DNA of 64,000 nt from Tachypleus tridentatus. Its lineage: Eukaryota; Arthropoda; Merostomata; Xiphosura; Limulidae. A program made the position numbers and the translations under genes. Shown one piece after another: positions 22,906-32,781 of the stretch (its first letter is position 1; every line of letters begins with the position of its first letter). The notes under the pieces were generated by a model. That model saw only the letters and a list, made by a program, of their open reading frames with translations. It had not been told where the DNA came from and did not search any database. The stretch is from assembly GCF_004210375.1 (NCBI RefSeq), contig NC_134833.1, positions 141,724,127-141,788,126 on the forward strand. The letters run 5' to 3'.

Positions 22906-23826
22906 AAAATGTGACTACTTCAAAACTGAAAAGTTAGCATAATTTTGCTTCAGTTCAAAAGTAGAGAGAAGTGTGTAACAAATACAGTGAACTTACCTTT
23001 ATTAGGTGACACATGTAAACCAATTATCTTATTTATGACAAACATATTTCAAATGAAGTATTCAAACACTTGCATTAATTGCTTCTGTAAAATATTGTTA
23101 ATGTCATTAACAAGATGTATTTTGGAACATTGGTTGCAAAGAGTAAGGTCAACCCCTTGGAATAACAATTTTGTGCCTAAATGTAATGAATTTTGCAAGA
23201 ACAGTCATTTGAGAGCTGAATTTCAAATTCAGTAGTCCAAACTAATTCTATATCATTCTGAGTATAAATTAAAAACTGATTTTTAATCAAGTTTCTGATT
23301 TTCTTATCAGTTTAAGTTAGATCCAAGACCAAAACATTATTGTCAAAGTTAATTCTGAGTGTAATTTACTAGTTTAAAAGATTGAAATGTATAATTTACT
23401 AGTCAAGATTAGTTTGATTTAAAAATTTACAATATCAGACCTGAGCATTGTCTATACCTCTATATTCTGATATATGCCATTTTTATTTTATTAAATATAA
23501 TTTAATGGATTATTAAATATTTATTTGATTCAAGTTGTCATTTGAAAGTAATACTACTATTTACTTTTGTATTTGTACATTAGGCTGTAATTTTTAATTT
23601 TTCCACTTTTGTAAATAATTTTCATCAGGCTATTTTTCTAAATTATACAATTTGATATTTTTAAATTTTATTTTTAACTTTAATATTACATTAGGCTTTT
23701 AAAGAATTGTTATGATTAATAATTTAAAGATTTTTTTATAAAATCTAGTGCAGTTTGAATAGTTTAAAAATAAATCATAACTTTATATTTAAGATCAGGT
23801 ACTCATGTTTTCTGTTTACTCTTTAA
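22906..23826. other. Non-coding upstream region of gene 1
   Basis: Very AT-rich. Just before 23827 the sequence 'ctgtttactctttaag' looks like a polypyrimidine tract plus splice acceptor, so the first coding exon of gene 1 may be preceded by an intron and an untranslated exon elsewhere. I could not place that exon. Confidence 0.4.
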
Positions 23827-23940
23827 GGGTTTTTAAACACTGTTAATGAGGATGGTATCTGTTGAAACAAAATCCATCCTGAAGATCTGGCAACAAAGAA
23901 CAGCTTGTACTCGGTCTGTAACTTGTTGAGTATAATAACC

Positions 23941-25678
23941 ATGACTGAAGAAGGAAAGGAAGATGATTTCCCTTCAGAACATCTGAGATATCTTCTTGCT
24001 CCTTTGGCTTCTTTAGAAGATTTGGCATCAGATGAACTTGAAAGTCCTTCAAGCATTAAGGAAAAAGTGGATGGTTCTGACTCAGATAATGATAATTTAA
24101 ATGAATCGCTAGATAATATAGATGTTTGTGAAACTGTTTCAGCGGGTTCAGTCTTTACGGCTGTTCCACATACTGGATATTCATCTGGATTTGTCACTCC
24201 TGAGTTTGATAAACAATTTGAAAGTGATGTTGACTCTCAGGGTACATTAACTCCTTGTGAGGGAGTAAAAAGTCAAACCCCAAGTAGTATCAGGACAGGA
24301 TCATTTTCTTCATTATTGAAAACTCAGAGATCTGAGCAAGTGGAAGACAGAAGGAAAAACTTGTCAGCTGATTCCATACTTTCAGCTTATGATGATCAAA
24401 CCTCCTCAGAAAAATCTCACAAAAGGAAAAGTTCTTGGACTGATATTTTTCGAAGTCGTAGTCGAAGTCAGAGTAGGTCGCCTCAGGGTTCTCCAAAATC
24501 TTATCGGAACAACACTGCCTGTAGTACAGATGAAAAGAGCTCAAAAAAGAAAGAGAAAGGAGGGCTTTTCTCGTTATTTAGGTTTGGAGGTAGAAAATCA
24601 CCAAGAAGCAAAACACCTTCACCAACTCTACCATATTCACCACCGCCTATGGTGAATAAAGAAACAATGGATACCCACATTTTTGTTCCCGAATCAGATT
24701 TTAAGAAAAGTGAACCAGAGAAAATTCTCATTATAGAAACCTTAAATGATGACAAAGAAATTAGAAAACTTAAAAATGAGAATATAAAATATAACCATGA
24801 AGAAATTGAAATCATAGAAAATTCTAAAGATGGGAGTGATGGTCTTGAATATCAAGTGAATGAGAAAGAAATTGAATCAAAAGAAGAAACGGAAAAATCT
24901 GAGAAAGAACTTTCTTTAGAATCTAAGTTTATTTATAGTCTGCAACATGAAATTTCTGAGAGACAGAGAAATGGTATTTCAGAACAGGAAAACCAAGACA
25001 TACTGACACAAGTAGAATGTATTTCTGTAATTGAAGACCATGCCTCGTCTGAGTCAGAATTGGACTTTGAAGATATACGAAAGAATCATGTGAAAAGAAG
25101 AGAGAGTGAAGAAGATTATGAAGCTGAAACACTTCTTGCACAAGAGTCTTTGGATGATGATGATCTTCCTCCATCTAATTTTCAGATACCTGTATCATCT
25201 GTAAAAAGTAGTCTTCCAAAACTACCTACTCGACAGCAACGTCTTGAAGTGAGCACAATTCCAGTTGAAAGACCCAGAAGTACAACCCCAATAAGTATTG
25301 CTCCACTAGAAGCATTTATTAGATCAGCATCATCTTCACCTGATCCACATGTGGAAAAAATACATCTTTCTCTTCCTGGTGAAGAGTTTAGTTTTAAATT
25401 AAAAAGTCCTAAAAAAGTGAACCTTAAAAATTGGGTTGATTTTTGTGAAAAAGGTTTACAGAGCCCTAGAATTCCAAAAAAGTCACAGGTTGGTGAGGAT
25501 TTAGATGATAAAGACAAAAATACACATAACCATTTTCCTGATCCTGCTTTACCAAAAAATGATAGTTGGAGCAATCAAAAACCTGAAAATGAACTGATGA
25601 TGGAAACAGTACTGCAAGAAGCACAGAAAATTACAGCTGCTTTTGAAAGTGCTTGGATGACTTCTGAAACCCAAATAG
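23941..25678 (+). CDS. Gene 1, main coding exon
   Basis: An uninterrupted frame with coding-like composition against an AT-rich background. The frame stays open to a TAG at 25822-25824, but the stretch after about 25745 reads better in the -1 frame. At 25679 the sequence caaatag|gtaaca is a good splice donor, chosen here as the exon end. The alternative is an unspliced exon with a one-base lesion between 25722 and 25745. Confidence 0.7.
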
Positions 25679-27537
25679 GTAACATTTTGCAGAGGAAATT
25701 TAGTGATGCAGCATTTTCTGAAATCAAAATATTGAAAGCTTTGAGAGAGCATCATCAGACTCAAGTACAAACAGTACTGACAAACATTCTTCAATTCCAC
25801 TTCATTTGGGTGGAAACAATATAGTCTCAGGTGTTAAGACAGATGTAGGAACAAAATCTAGCATTCTTTGTCCATGTGAATGCCACTCTTGTGGTTGTGG
25901 CTGCCATTACATCACTGTTGACCTGTCTGAACGTTTAAGACAGACTTCACCATGGACCTTAGAAAACCAAAGTGCTCCAATAACTGATGGATCTGATATT
26001 GATTTTTCAGTAGAAACATGCTCTTGTGAGTGTCATTTTGAAAGTGATGTGTCTACAACATTGTCAGAGAGAAGTTTGGGAAGAGATTCTGAGGAAAAAG
26101 AGCTTTCTGGTGATAGTGGCCATGTTCAAGAGCAGCACCTTGCTATCAAAGAAGGAAGTGAGTTTCAATTTTGAGACTCCTCAGACATTATTTGTTTAGG
26201 TGAGTTTTCACATTTTTATATGAGAGAATTCAGAAAACAAGTTGTTTGATGTTTATGAGAGTGTTGTTTTGCACTGGATGCACAAAACATTTATACAAAA
26301 AATATTAAATGTGAAATTTATGCACTACAAGCAGTTTAATAAGCTTACAAGATACTTTCATGAATCACACAGTTTTCAGATGTAAACTTAGCTTGAGAAT
26401 GTGCACTTTTGTTCATGCTTATGTATGGAGAAATTTCAATGGTTGTTAGTAACAGTTTTCAACAATATGGTCTCAGATGTTCCAAGTAAACTATCAAAGG
26501 TTCTTAATTATCTAATTTCTTTGATTATCCATGGAGGATTTTTTCTGGCTCTTGACAAAAGTTTTCCTCGCGCATGGCACTAAAGATTATTGTTACAAAG
26601 TAATATATCAATTTTCAAAACATGTAAGAGCTTTTAGAAGGGTTTTTTTTTATGGGGTTAGTAGTGTATTTTTTCAATTGTGTATTACATTTTGTCATGT
26701 AGCTTGTGTCCAATAAATTTTTGGAAAAGAGAAACTTTAACAACTTCTGGCTGCTGAAATTTTCCTTATCTGGAAAGGTATTTCAGATATATATTTATCT
26801 TTCCACAGAAACTGATAGTTTTTTCCTCATACCACTGCTGAATATGTTTTGCACATGCATCAAGCATTAAGCAAATTTTCCAGTTTGACACACATTAATG
26901 TGTATTGTATTTGTCTATAATGCAATCAACATTAGATTTTATTACTTCAACAGTAGAAAAGTGGCACATTCTCTATGTATAGTAAATCACATGAACACTT
27001 GCAGCTTAATAGAAACCCATTATTTCCCTGGTACTACTTGGCTTCAGATATTGTTTTTTGAAAACTACTGAATTTTTGTTCTTGTATCAGCTTTTAGTTA
27101 TCATTCATGGTTTAATGTTATTTACTTTTTTTCTCTTCCAAGAATGAAAGATACAAAATTTTAAACACTTTAGTTTGGAATTTCTGTTCAGATTTTTATT
27201 TTTTCTTGCATGCATTTCACTTTTTTTAAAAATCAAAATATGAAATTTTGGGACATTTTATAGAGTCTGTATTATGGTTTACTTGACAGTATTTGTGTAT
27301 CAAAAATTAATCTATAATTTTGTCATTGTGAAAATAATCAAGGTCTATGTATGGATATCCCATACCAACTTAAACTTTTTAAATGGCTTTCTGGATTAGC
27401 TTAACTGTGAATTCATGTGTCCTCATTCCTGATGCCTCTTAAGGTTCTTAAACTACAAGATGAATCATCTGTTACTATTTTCAGTGGCAGCTGGAGGCAC
27501 TCTAATAATAAGCATTATTATTGCCATTCTGCACTAG
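23941..27537 (+). CDS. Gene 1: long disordered Ser/Glu-rich protein with paired Cys/His motifs (unrecognised)
   Basis: I do not recognise this protein. The proposed model joins exons 23941-25678, 25759-26157 and 27485-27537, giving 729 residues in one frame. The start is the first ATG after an in-frame TGA near 23862. Residues 1-180 are acidic and serine-rich. Around 170-190 is an RS-type stretch (FRSRSRSQSRSPQ), and around 201-240 a basic, proline-ending patch (KKKEKGGLFSLFRFGGRKSP). A Glu/Lys-rich, coiled-coil-like middle follows, then PRSTTPISIAPLEAFIRSAS and SLPGEEFSFKLKSPKK, which look like conserved linear motifs. The C-terminal part has CPCECHSCGCGCH and CSCECH, possibly metal-binding. 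The last exon would add a short hydrophobic tail. Its low-complexity character suggests a scaffold or regulatory protein, but function is not assigned. The first exon is secure as coding; the joins are less so. Confidence 0.65.
25759..26157 (+). CDS. Gene 1, second coding exon with paired C-x-C-x-C-H motifs
   Basis: This frame reads DSSTNSTDKHSSIPLHLGG, then CPCECHSCGCGCH (25869-25907) and CSCECH (26019-26036), then an acidic tail. The composition is protein-like (Ser, Asp, Glu, spaced Cys/His) and continues the style of the first exon. The right end is a strong donor, gaa|gtgagt, at 26158. If unspliced, the frame ends at TGA 26172-26174. Confidence 0.6.
26158..27484 (+). other. Gene 1, proposed last intron (or 3' untranslated region)
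   Basis: Bounded by gtgagt and an acceptor preceded by 'gttactattttcag'. It holds a partial inverted-arm repeat at 26740-26900 and an AATAAA at 26712-26717. If the donor is skipped, translation stops at 26174 and this AATAAA could end the transcript. Nothing else is recognisable. Confidence 0.4.
26712..26717 (+). terminator. Possible polyadenylation signal for a short gene 1 transcript
   Basis: AATAAA lies about 540 bases after the TGA at 26172-26174, which would be used if the intron starting at 26158 is retained. It is a common hexamer in AT-rich DNA, so the support is weak. Confidence 0.25.
27485..27537 (+). CDS. Gene 1, proposed terminal exon encoding a hydrophobic tail
   Basis: After the acceptor ttttcag the sequence continues the phase left by the previous exon (one base before the junction, two after). 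It reads MAAGGTLIISIIIAILH, then TAG. A C-terminal hydrophobic run of about 15 residues at the very end of an otherwise hydrophilic protein is what a tail-anchored membrane protein would show. It is short for a membrane span, and the exon is predicted only from phase, splice signals and composition. Confidence 0.4.
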
Positions 27538-27556
27538 ATGGTTGGTTCCATTCTGA

Positions 27557-27830
27557 TAAGCCTGGCATGGTCAGGTGGTTAAGGCACTCAACTCGTAATC
27601 CGAGGGTCGCGGGTTTGAATCCCCATCACACCAAACATGCTTACCATTTCAACCATGGGAATGTTATAATGTGATGATAAATCTCACTATCTGTTGGTAA
27701 AGAGTAGCTCAAGAGTTGGCAGTGGGTGGTGATGACTAGCTGCCTTCCCTCTAGTCTTGCACTACTAAATTAGGGATGGCTAGCGCATATAGTCCTTGTG
27801 TAGCTTTGCACAAAATTCAAGAACAAACAG
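27557..27830 (+). repeat. tRNA-derived SINE, family A, full length, in the presumed 3' UTR of gene 1
   Basis: The head reads 'gcctggcatggtcaggtgg', with an anticodon-like arm containing CTCGTAAT and a good B box (gggtttgaatcccc), then the family body and an aacaaaca end. The tRNA-like arm suggests a tRNA-Thr(CGT)-like ancestor. The flanks carry an imperfect duplication (cattctgat / catcctgat). It starts about 20 bases after the proposed stop of gene 1. Confidence 0.85.
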
Positions 27831-27842
27831 CCCATCCTGATT

Positions 27843-29046
27843 TCAGATCCAGGATTTTTGACTTTCTGCTTCCCTTGTTTTAGCTGAGCCTGTCTTATTA
27901 TTTGATGGTTTTAACTTGATATTTCTATCACTTGGTTTTGCTTCTGGTTCTTTCCTTTCCAACAAGGAATACAATATTTCATATTCATCCTTTGTTGAGT
28001 TGTAACATTTTTTCTCTTTCAGCATTTGTATTTTGTTGATTTTTGTGATAAGTTCTGCACAATTTTTCTTCTTCTGTTTGTCTACTCTTTCTTTCCATCC
28101 CCATTATATTCTTATCCACTTTTAATCTACTATTTCAGCTTAGAGAAACTCAAGCTGAAGTAGAATGCTAGTAGTAATATTTGCTTACTTTTATTTTTCC
28201 ACTTTGCTGGTCCAGGTTTTTTACATTTGGAAGCCTTGTAGAGATGCTCTTCTCTTTTGGAATCCTTGTAGAGATGCTCTTCCCTTTTGGAATCCTTGTA
28301 GAGATGCTCTTCTCTTTTGTAATCCTTGTAGAGGTGCTCTTCCCTTTTGGAAAACCTTGTAGAGAAGCTCTTCTCTTTTGGAAAACCTTGTAGAGAAGCT
28401 CTTCTCTTTTGGAAAACCTTGTAGAGAAGCTCTTCTCTTTTGGAAAACCTTTGTAGAGAAGCTCTTCTCTTTTGGAAAACCTTGTAGAGAAGCTCTTCTC
28501 TTTGGTAAAACCTTGTAGAGAAGCTCTTCTCTTTTGTAAAACCTTGTAGAGAAGCTCTTCTCTTTTGGAAAACCTTGTAGAGAAGCTCTTCTCTTTGGAA
28601 AACCTTGTAGAGAAGCTCTTTTTTGGAAAACCTTGTAGAGATGCTCTTCTTTTTCTCCTCATATTCTAGATACATTATAACATTCACCCTTGGATTATGG
28701 AGGTGACTGTTTCTAGAGCTATCACACAGCTTCAGTCTGGTTGGAGTTATGCTTGCTTTGCTCACCTGTGAACTCTCTTTGCAGAAAACTACTGAGTCAC
28801 ATGAGTAATTTCTTGTGGGCTTTCCATACTCAACATAATCCCCCCACGAGATACCTTGCATCTTTGGCACCTATAAGAGTTTGTACTGTTTCTTTGGGTT
28901 ATGAATTTTGTGGACAAGGTCTTCAGCCTCAGTCTGAAGTTTTTGTTCAAACAAAGGTAGGTGATTGGTAGCATACCATTGTTCTGTTGTCCCCAAGTCA
29001 AATTCTTGAGATATTTCAGTTCAAGATGGACAGTTTTCTCACTCAT
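27843..29046 (-). pseudogene. Degraded minus-strand coding-like stretch around a minisatellite (unrecognised)
   Basis: On the minus strand, 29046-28789 reads an open stretch with NKNFRLRLKTLSTKFI and a C-x-x-C pair (YRCQRCKVSRGG). 28870-28680 reads FCKESSQVSKASITPTRLK, and 28025-27843 reads a Lys/Glu-rich segment (KKCYNSTKDEYEILYSLL). The frames change between segments and a minisatellite separates them. This may be an old processed copy or a decayed exon set. I cannot name the parent protein. Confidence 0.3.
28229..28658 (-). repeat. 31-bp minisatellite, 14 units
   Basis: The unit is close to 'ggaaaaccttgtagagaa' plus 'gctcttctctttt', with 30-bp variants at the left end. 'ccttgtagag' recurs 14 times. 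Because 31 is not a multiple of 3, the minus strand passes through all three frames and none has a stop. The translation repeats every 93 bases with the units EELLYKVFQK, RASLQGF and KSFSTRFSK. The 246-codon minus frame is produced by this repeat. Confidence 0.9.
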
Positions 29047-31129
29047 AGGTAGTTATTTATTTTACCTATGGATGACCAGGTTTGATGTTTATAATGCATT
29101 TCTTTACGTTTTAATTTGTCCATGATTGTAGGATTTTTCAGTTTATGCTATTTCTTTTGGGTTTGCATTGATTCTGTGCATTTTCAATTGGGTCTTGAAA
29201 ATAATTGTAGCCAGCTTATGGATTTGCAAAGCTAAAGTCTGGGGTTTGCTTTAATGCAGCAAACTGAACACAGATGATATATTGTGTAGCTTTATTACAC
29301 CATAGGCTATTCTACTATTAAAGGAGTCTTTTCCATGTATCTGCAAGTTGGGCTTGACCTTCGCTGTCATTGAGACATGGAGCTTCTGGTTACCGAACAC
29401 TCTGACCTTTTCCTGCACACAATTTTTTATAAGTGAATGAAAGGGCAAATGTTTTTAAAGTAATGTGGTGTAGATTTTTCTTTTTTTGTGTCCGTATAAA
29501 AGGATATATATATTTTAATTTTAAGAGTATTTTTTATTAATGTAATCGGAATGTAGGTAATACAATAGATACAAGTTGTTTTTTATTCACTTCATCTTTA
29601 TTTATTTTATGTATTGATAGGTGGCGCTTCTCTTTCTGGTACTTCTGTATATATTATAAACCAACGTAAGATTGTTTACGTTAGTCGTGTATGACGTAGT
29701 GGTTACAAAACCAGTAAGCTGTATTTGCTTCATCTAGGTTATTTTTTTTATTGGATGAAAACTTCGTCTTATGGTTGAATTTTCTGTGAATGTAAATGAA
29801 CTATAGCAACCAAAACAGGAAGATTACAGACGAAACCCCTATACCTTCCACTTATACGTAGAAAACCCGAAACATGAAAAGAAATATGCCACCATTCTAT
29901 TCTGAAGCATGAAAATCGCGAGGTAAAATTATATTGAAAAACAAATAACAGACGTTCAGTTAGTGTAATACACACACACACACATTTATATATCTTTCTT
30001 TCATCAAACCGAAGCGCGAATCCAGGCGATTTCGCAGAAAAATTTGAAATTGTATGGGAGAAAGGAACTGAAGCTAATATCCGGGAGATATATTTCAAGA
30101 CTGGGATCTCCGCTTACAGATATTTGTATTCGATAAATAAGGCGCAGATAGCCCAGTTTGATAGTTTATAAAACACCAAATCGATAAATAAAATGAAGAT
30201 ATTTAATCGCGTGTTTGAGTAATATGGACAAACATGCAGGTATTTAACAAACTATATATAAGTACAGTGTTTATGGTAAGACGGGTGTTTAAAGTTTGGA
30301 GAGAGCAAACAAAATATAGATACACATTTTTTCACCTCACCTTCATTGTGTATATTTTTCTCCCCATCGACTTCTCTATTTTCGTTTTTGGTAGTATGAT
30401 ATAACTTGATTCATTTGTTTATTTTTACAAGTATGTATAAAACACCTACATTGTACAGGTGGTACAAACAACTACAGGTTTGTATTGTGTTTGTTCTGCA
30501 TTGATGTGTATCCGTTTTGATAAAGAACGCTAGATAGGGAAATCAGACGTCTTAATGTCAAACTGTCTGGCAAGAAGCAGTTAAACTCAGCTTGTTTGAA
30601 ACGTTTAGTAAATTTGTTAAGACCGATATATTTGTGACGAGTATTGAAGTTCAAGTTTCGATTTCCCAAAGCATTAAAAGGTAGGACTTGTTCTTAACAC
30701 GTTGAAGAAAATAGATTAATTACAGTATGGATTTGGCATTGTTTAGTATTTGTTGTTTTCACGGGAAAATACATTTTATAGTATTAATAATGATGCTTAC
30801 CAATGACAAGTTTTATATTAGTGGTTTAAAACGTTTATAAATCTCTCGCGATTTAAATAGATTGTTTATAAATAGTAATTCCTTTTCTTAGTTTTTTGCA
30901 GAAAATGATTATGAATAAACTAATTAAATCTGTTGAAAATAAGAACTAGTGATTATAGTTGTACTTAATGTAATGTAAACGTCGTTGGACGAATCTGTGA
31001 ACAGTTGTTTTGTGTTGGAGCTTCATAAAAATCTCCTTACACAAGAAAGTACCTTATGTTATTTAATGTAAAAATAGTTCCTGTTGAAAATTACTAATCG
31101 AAGTTTCTGGTTATTATCGTTCATAGATG
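29047..31129. other. Intergenic DNA before the stonin gene
   Basis: No gene recognised. 29205-29252 has a small family-B SINE fragment ('tggatttgcaaagctaaag'). 29970-29986 is a short CA run. From about 29600 onwards CpG dinucleotides become more frequent than in the flanks, with a TGACGT at 29691-29696, which may be part of the promoter region of the stonin gene. Confidence 0.4.
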
Positions 31130-31404
31130 ACCTGCATTAGTTTCGAATTTTGTCCCGGCGTTGAACTTTCTTACAAAGTTTAATTGTTGACGTGGACTAT
31201 TGATTGTATTGTATGCGCGAAGCCTTGCTTTATCTTCTGCCCTGTGACTGTTAACGAATGTCCAGTGGCCGTTCCGAATATTCGCGAGGAGTTGTGGGAA
31301 AAAGTCGCATCCCATGCGGGGGTGCATCAAAGTGTTGTAACGGTAGTTTTGTAGACGTGCCGGCGTCGGCCGCCAGACTTTACGTTAGAACTTTCGAAAC
31401 ACAG
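31130..31404 (+). promoter_or_regulatory. stnB: CpG-rich promoter region and 5' untranslated exon of the stonin gene
   Basis: This is the most CpG-rich part of the neighbourhood (gttccgaatattcgcgagg, gccggcgtcggccgcc). It ends in a strong splice donor, cacag|gtacgt, at 31404/31405. The next acceptor with a pyrimidine tract is ttctag at 32767, just before the stonin start codon, so this is most simply the first, non-coding exon. The transcription start is not determined; no TATA box is obvious. Confidence 0.55.
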
Positions 31405-32767
31405 GTACGTAAAGTCACTTTTAGTATTGACATGAAAACTAAAAATAAATTGATTGGTAAAAACTTAACTGACAGAGTAGTTTCTCAAATGTGTATGTTA
31501 GTAAGAGTAAACTTTTAATTTTCCAATAGAACGTACTTATATTGGCTTAAGGATGCGTCCACGTTATGAAAAACATTTTGGGATTCTGTACATGTATTAG
31601 CAGTAAATCTGCTGATACAGAGGTTAGATATTTTTGTTTGACATGATATGAAGTAATTTAGTATATTTTGATAACACTATCGTTATTAAACCTTCCATTT
31701 TATTTCTATATGTTAGGGTCATTTTGTTTTTCACTATAAGAAAACAGTGTGATAGTTTAAATTGTAGTTTAGAGTGACAAAATACTTAAAGCTGAGCCCT
31801 TTGTATTTTTGAAGTGAAAAGGTTCAGAAAGATGGAACTTATAAAGTACATGTTTTTTAGCTGATGTACAAGTTTTATATTTTTCTCTTGAACTGAATGT
31901 TTGACTGATTATTTACCTGTCTGTAGACAATAAAAGTGAGATCAAGTTGGATGTACAATGTTTTCTTTAGTTGGGAATAGTTAGACTCCAAGCTAATTAT
32001 ATCAGTGTATGTTATTGTTTCATTGCTGTGTTTTTGTAAATTTAAATTTTTATGTGCTTGAAACCTTCAAATGAAATATGTTCTGTGTATTTGTTTATAT
32101 GAAAAGGTAAAAGAGTTTATAACAGAAACAGAAGAGTAAAGAAAAAAAATGTGAATGCAACAGGTGGTAAGGAGACGTTTATCTCTGCAGTTGGTGTTTC
32201 AGTATGAAATTATTTCAAAGACTGTTGGAGTCTGTAGTTATCAGAAGTTGAAAATTGTTTGAACTCATGGATGTGAGTCAATAGAAGAACAGGGACAACT
32301 GGGATATTTAAAAAGTGTGAACATGACAGAACTAAAATAAGGTTTTATGTATTGATACTTAAGGTATATTTCTTCCAAAAAATAAGCTTTTGTCTTAGAA
32401 CAACCACAGGTGGGTTCAATTGAAGTTTTGGCTGTTACTTTTTAAGTATGGGAAATTTCTGTACGGTTTATAGTTTTTTGCTAAACATGCTTTTTAGCAA
32501 AGTAGTTGTAATTTTAAAGAATTGAATTTTATTGAATTCATGTTTGTTTGATTTTTCATTGTGTGCACATGTATGATAGAGGCACATTAAAATATTAACT
32601 TTTGGGCTGTTTTAATTAAAAACCATCTCAAAGATGTGTTATTATTATTTCATTCTAGTGTGCAAAAATTATATAACTTGTGGAGAAGAGGTCCCACTAA
32701 TATTTAAGTTTTTAGCTCATTATTTTTGTTATTAGAATTAAATTCTTTCTTTTGTCTCAATTTCTAG
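31405..32767 (+). other. Stonin intron 1
   Basis: From gtacgt to ttctag, 1.36 kb, AT-rich. No repeat or coding sequence is recognised. Confidence 0.5.
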
Positions 32768-32781
32768 GGTTAGTGTAGATA

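Noticed and set aside
25690-25830. Programmed -1 ribosomal frameshift in gene 1
   Set aside because: No X XXY YYZ slippery heptamer occurs in the allowed interval, and a short intron or an indel is simpler.
27557-27632. Possible tRNA-Thr(CGT) gene
   Set aside because: The A and B boxes and a CTCGTAAT loop are present, but the arm pairing is poor and it is continuous with the SINE body and tail found in many other copies.
28130-28870. Minus open frame of 246 codons as a repeat protein gene
   Set aside because: Most of it is the 31-bp minisatellite, which is open in every frame; there is no independent evidence for translation.
31258-31518. Plus open frame of 86 codons at the stonin promoter
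   Set aside because: It runs through the strong donor at 31405 and into the intron; it is better explained as the 5' untranslated exon.
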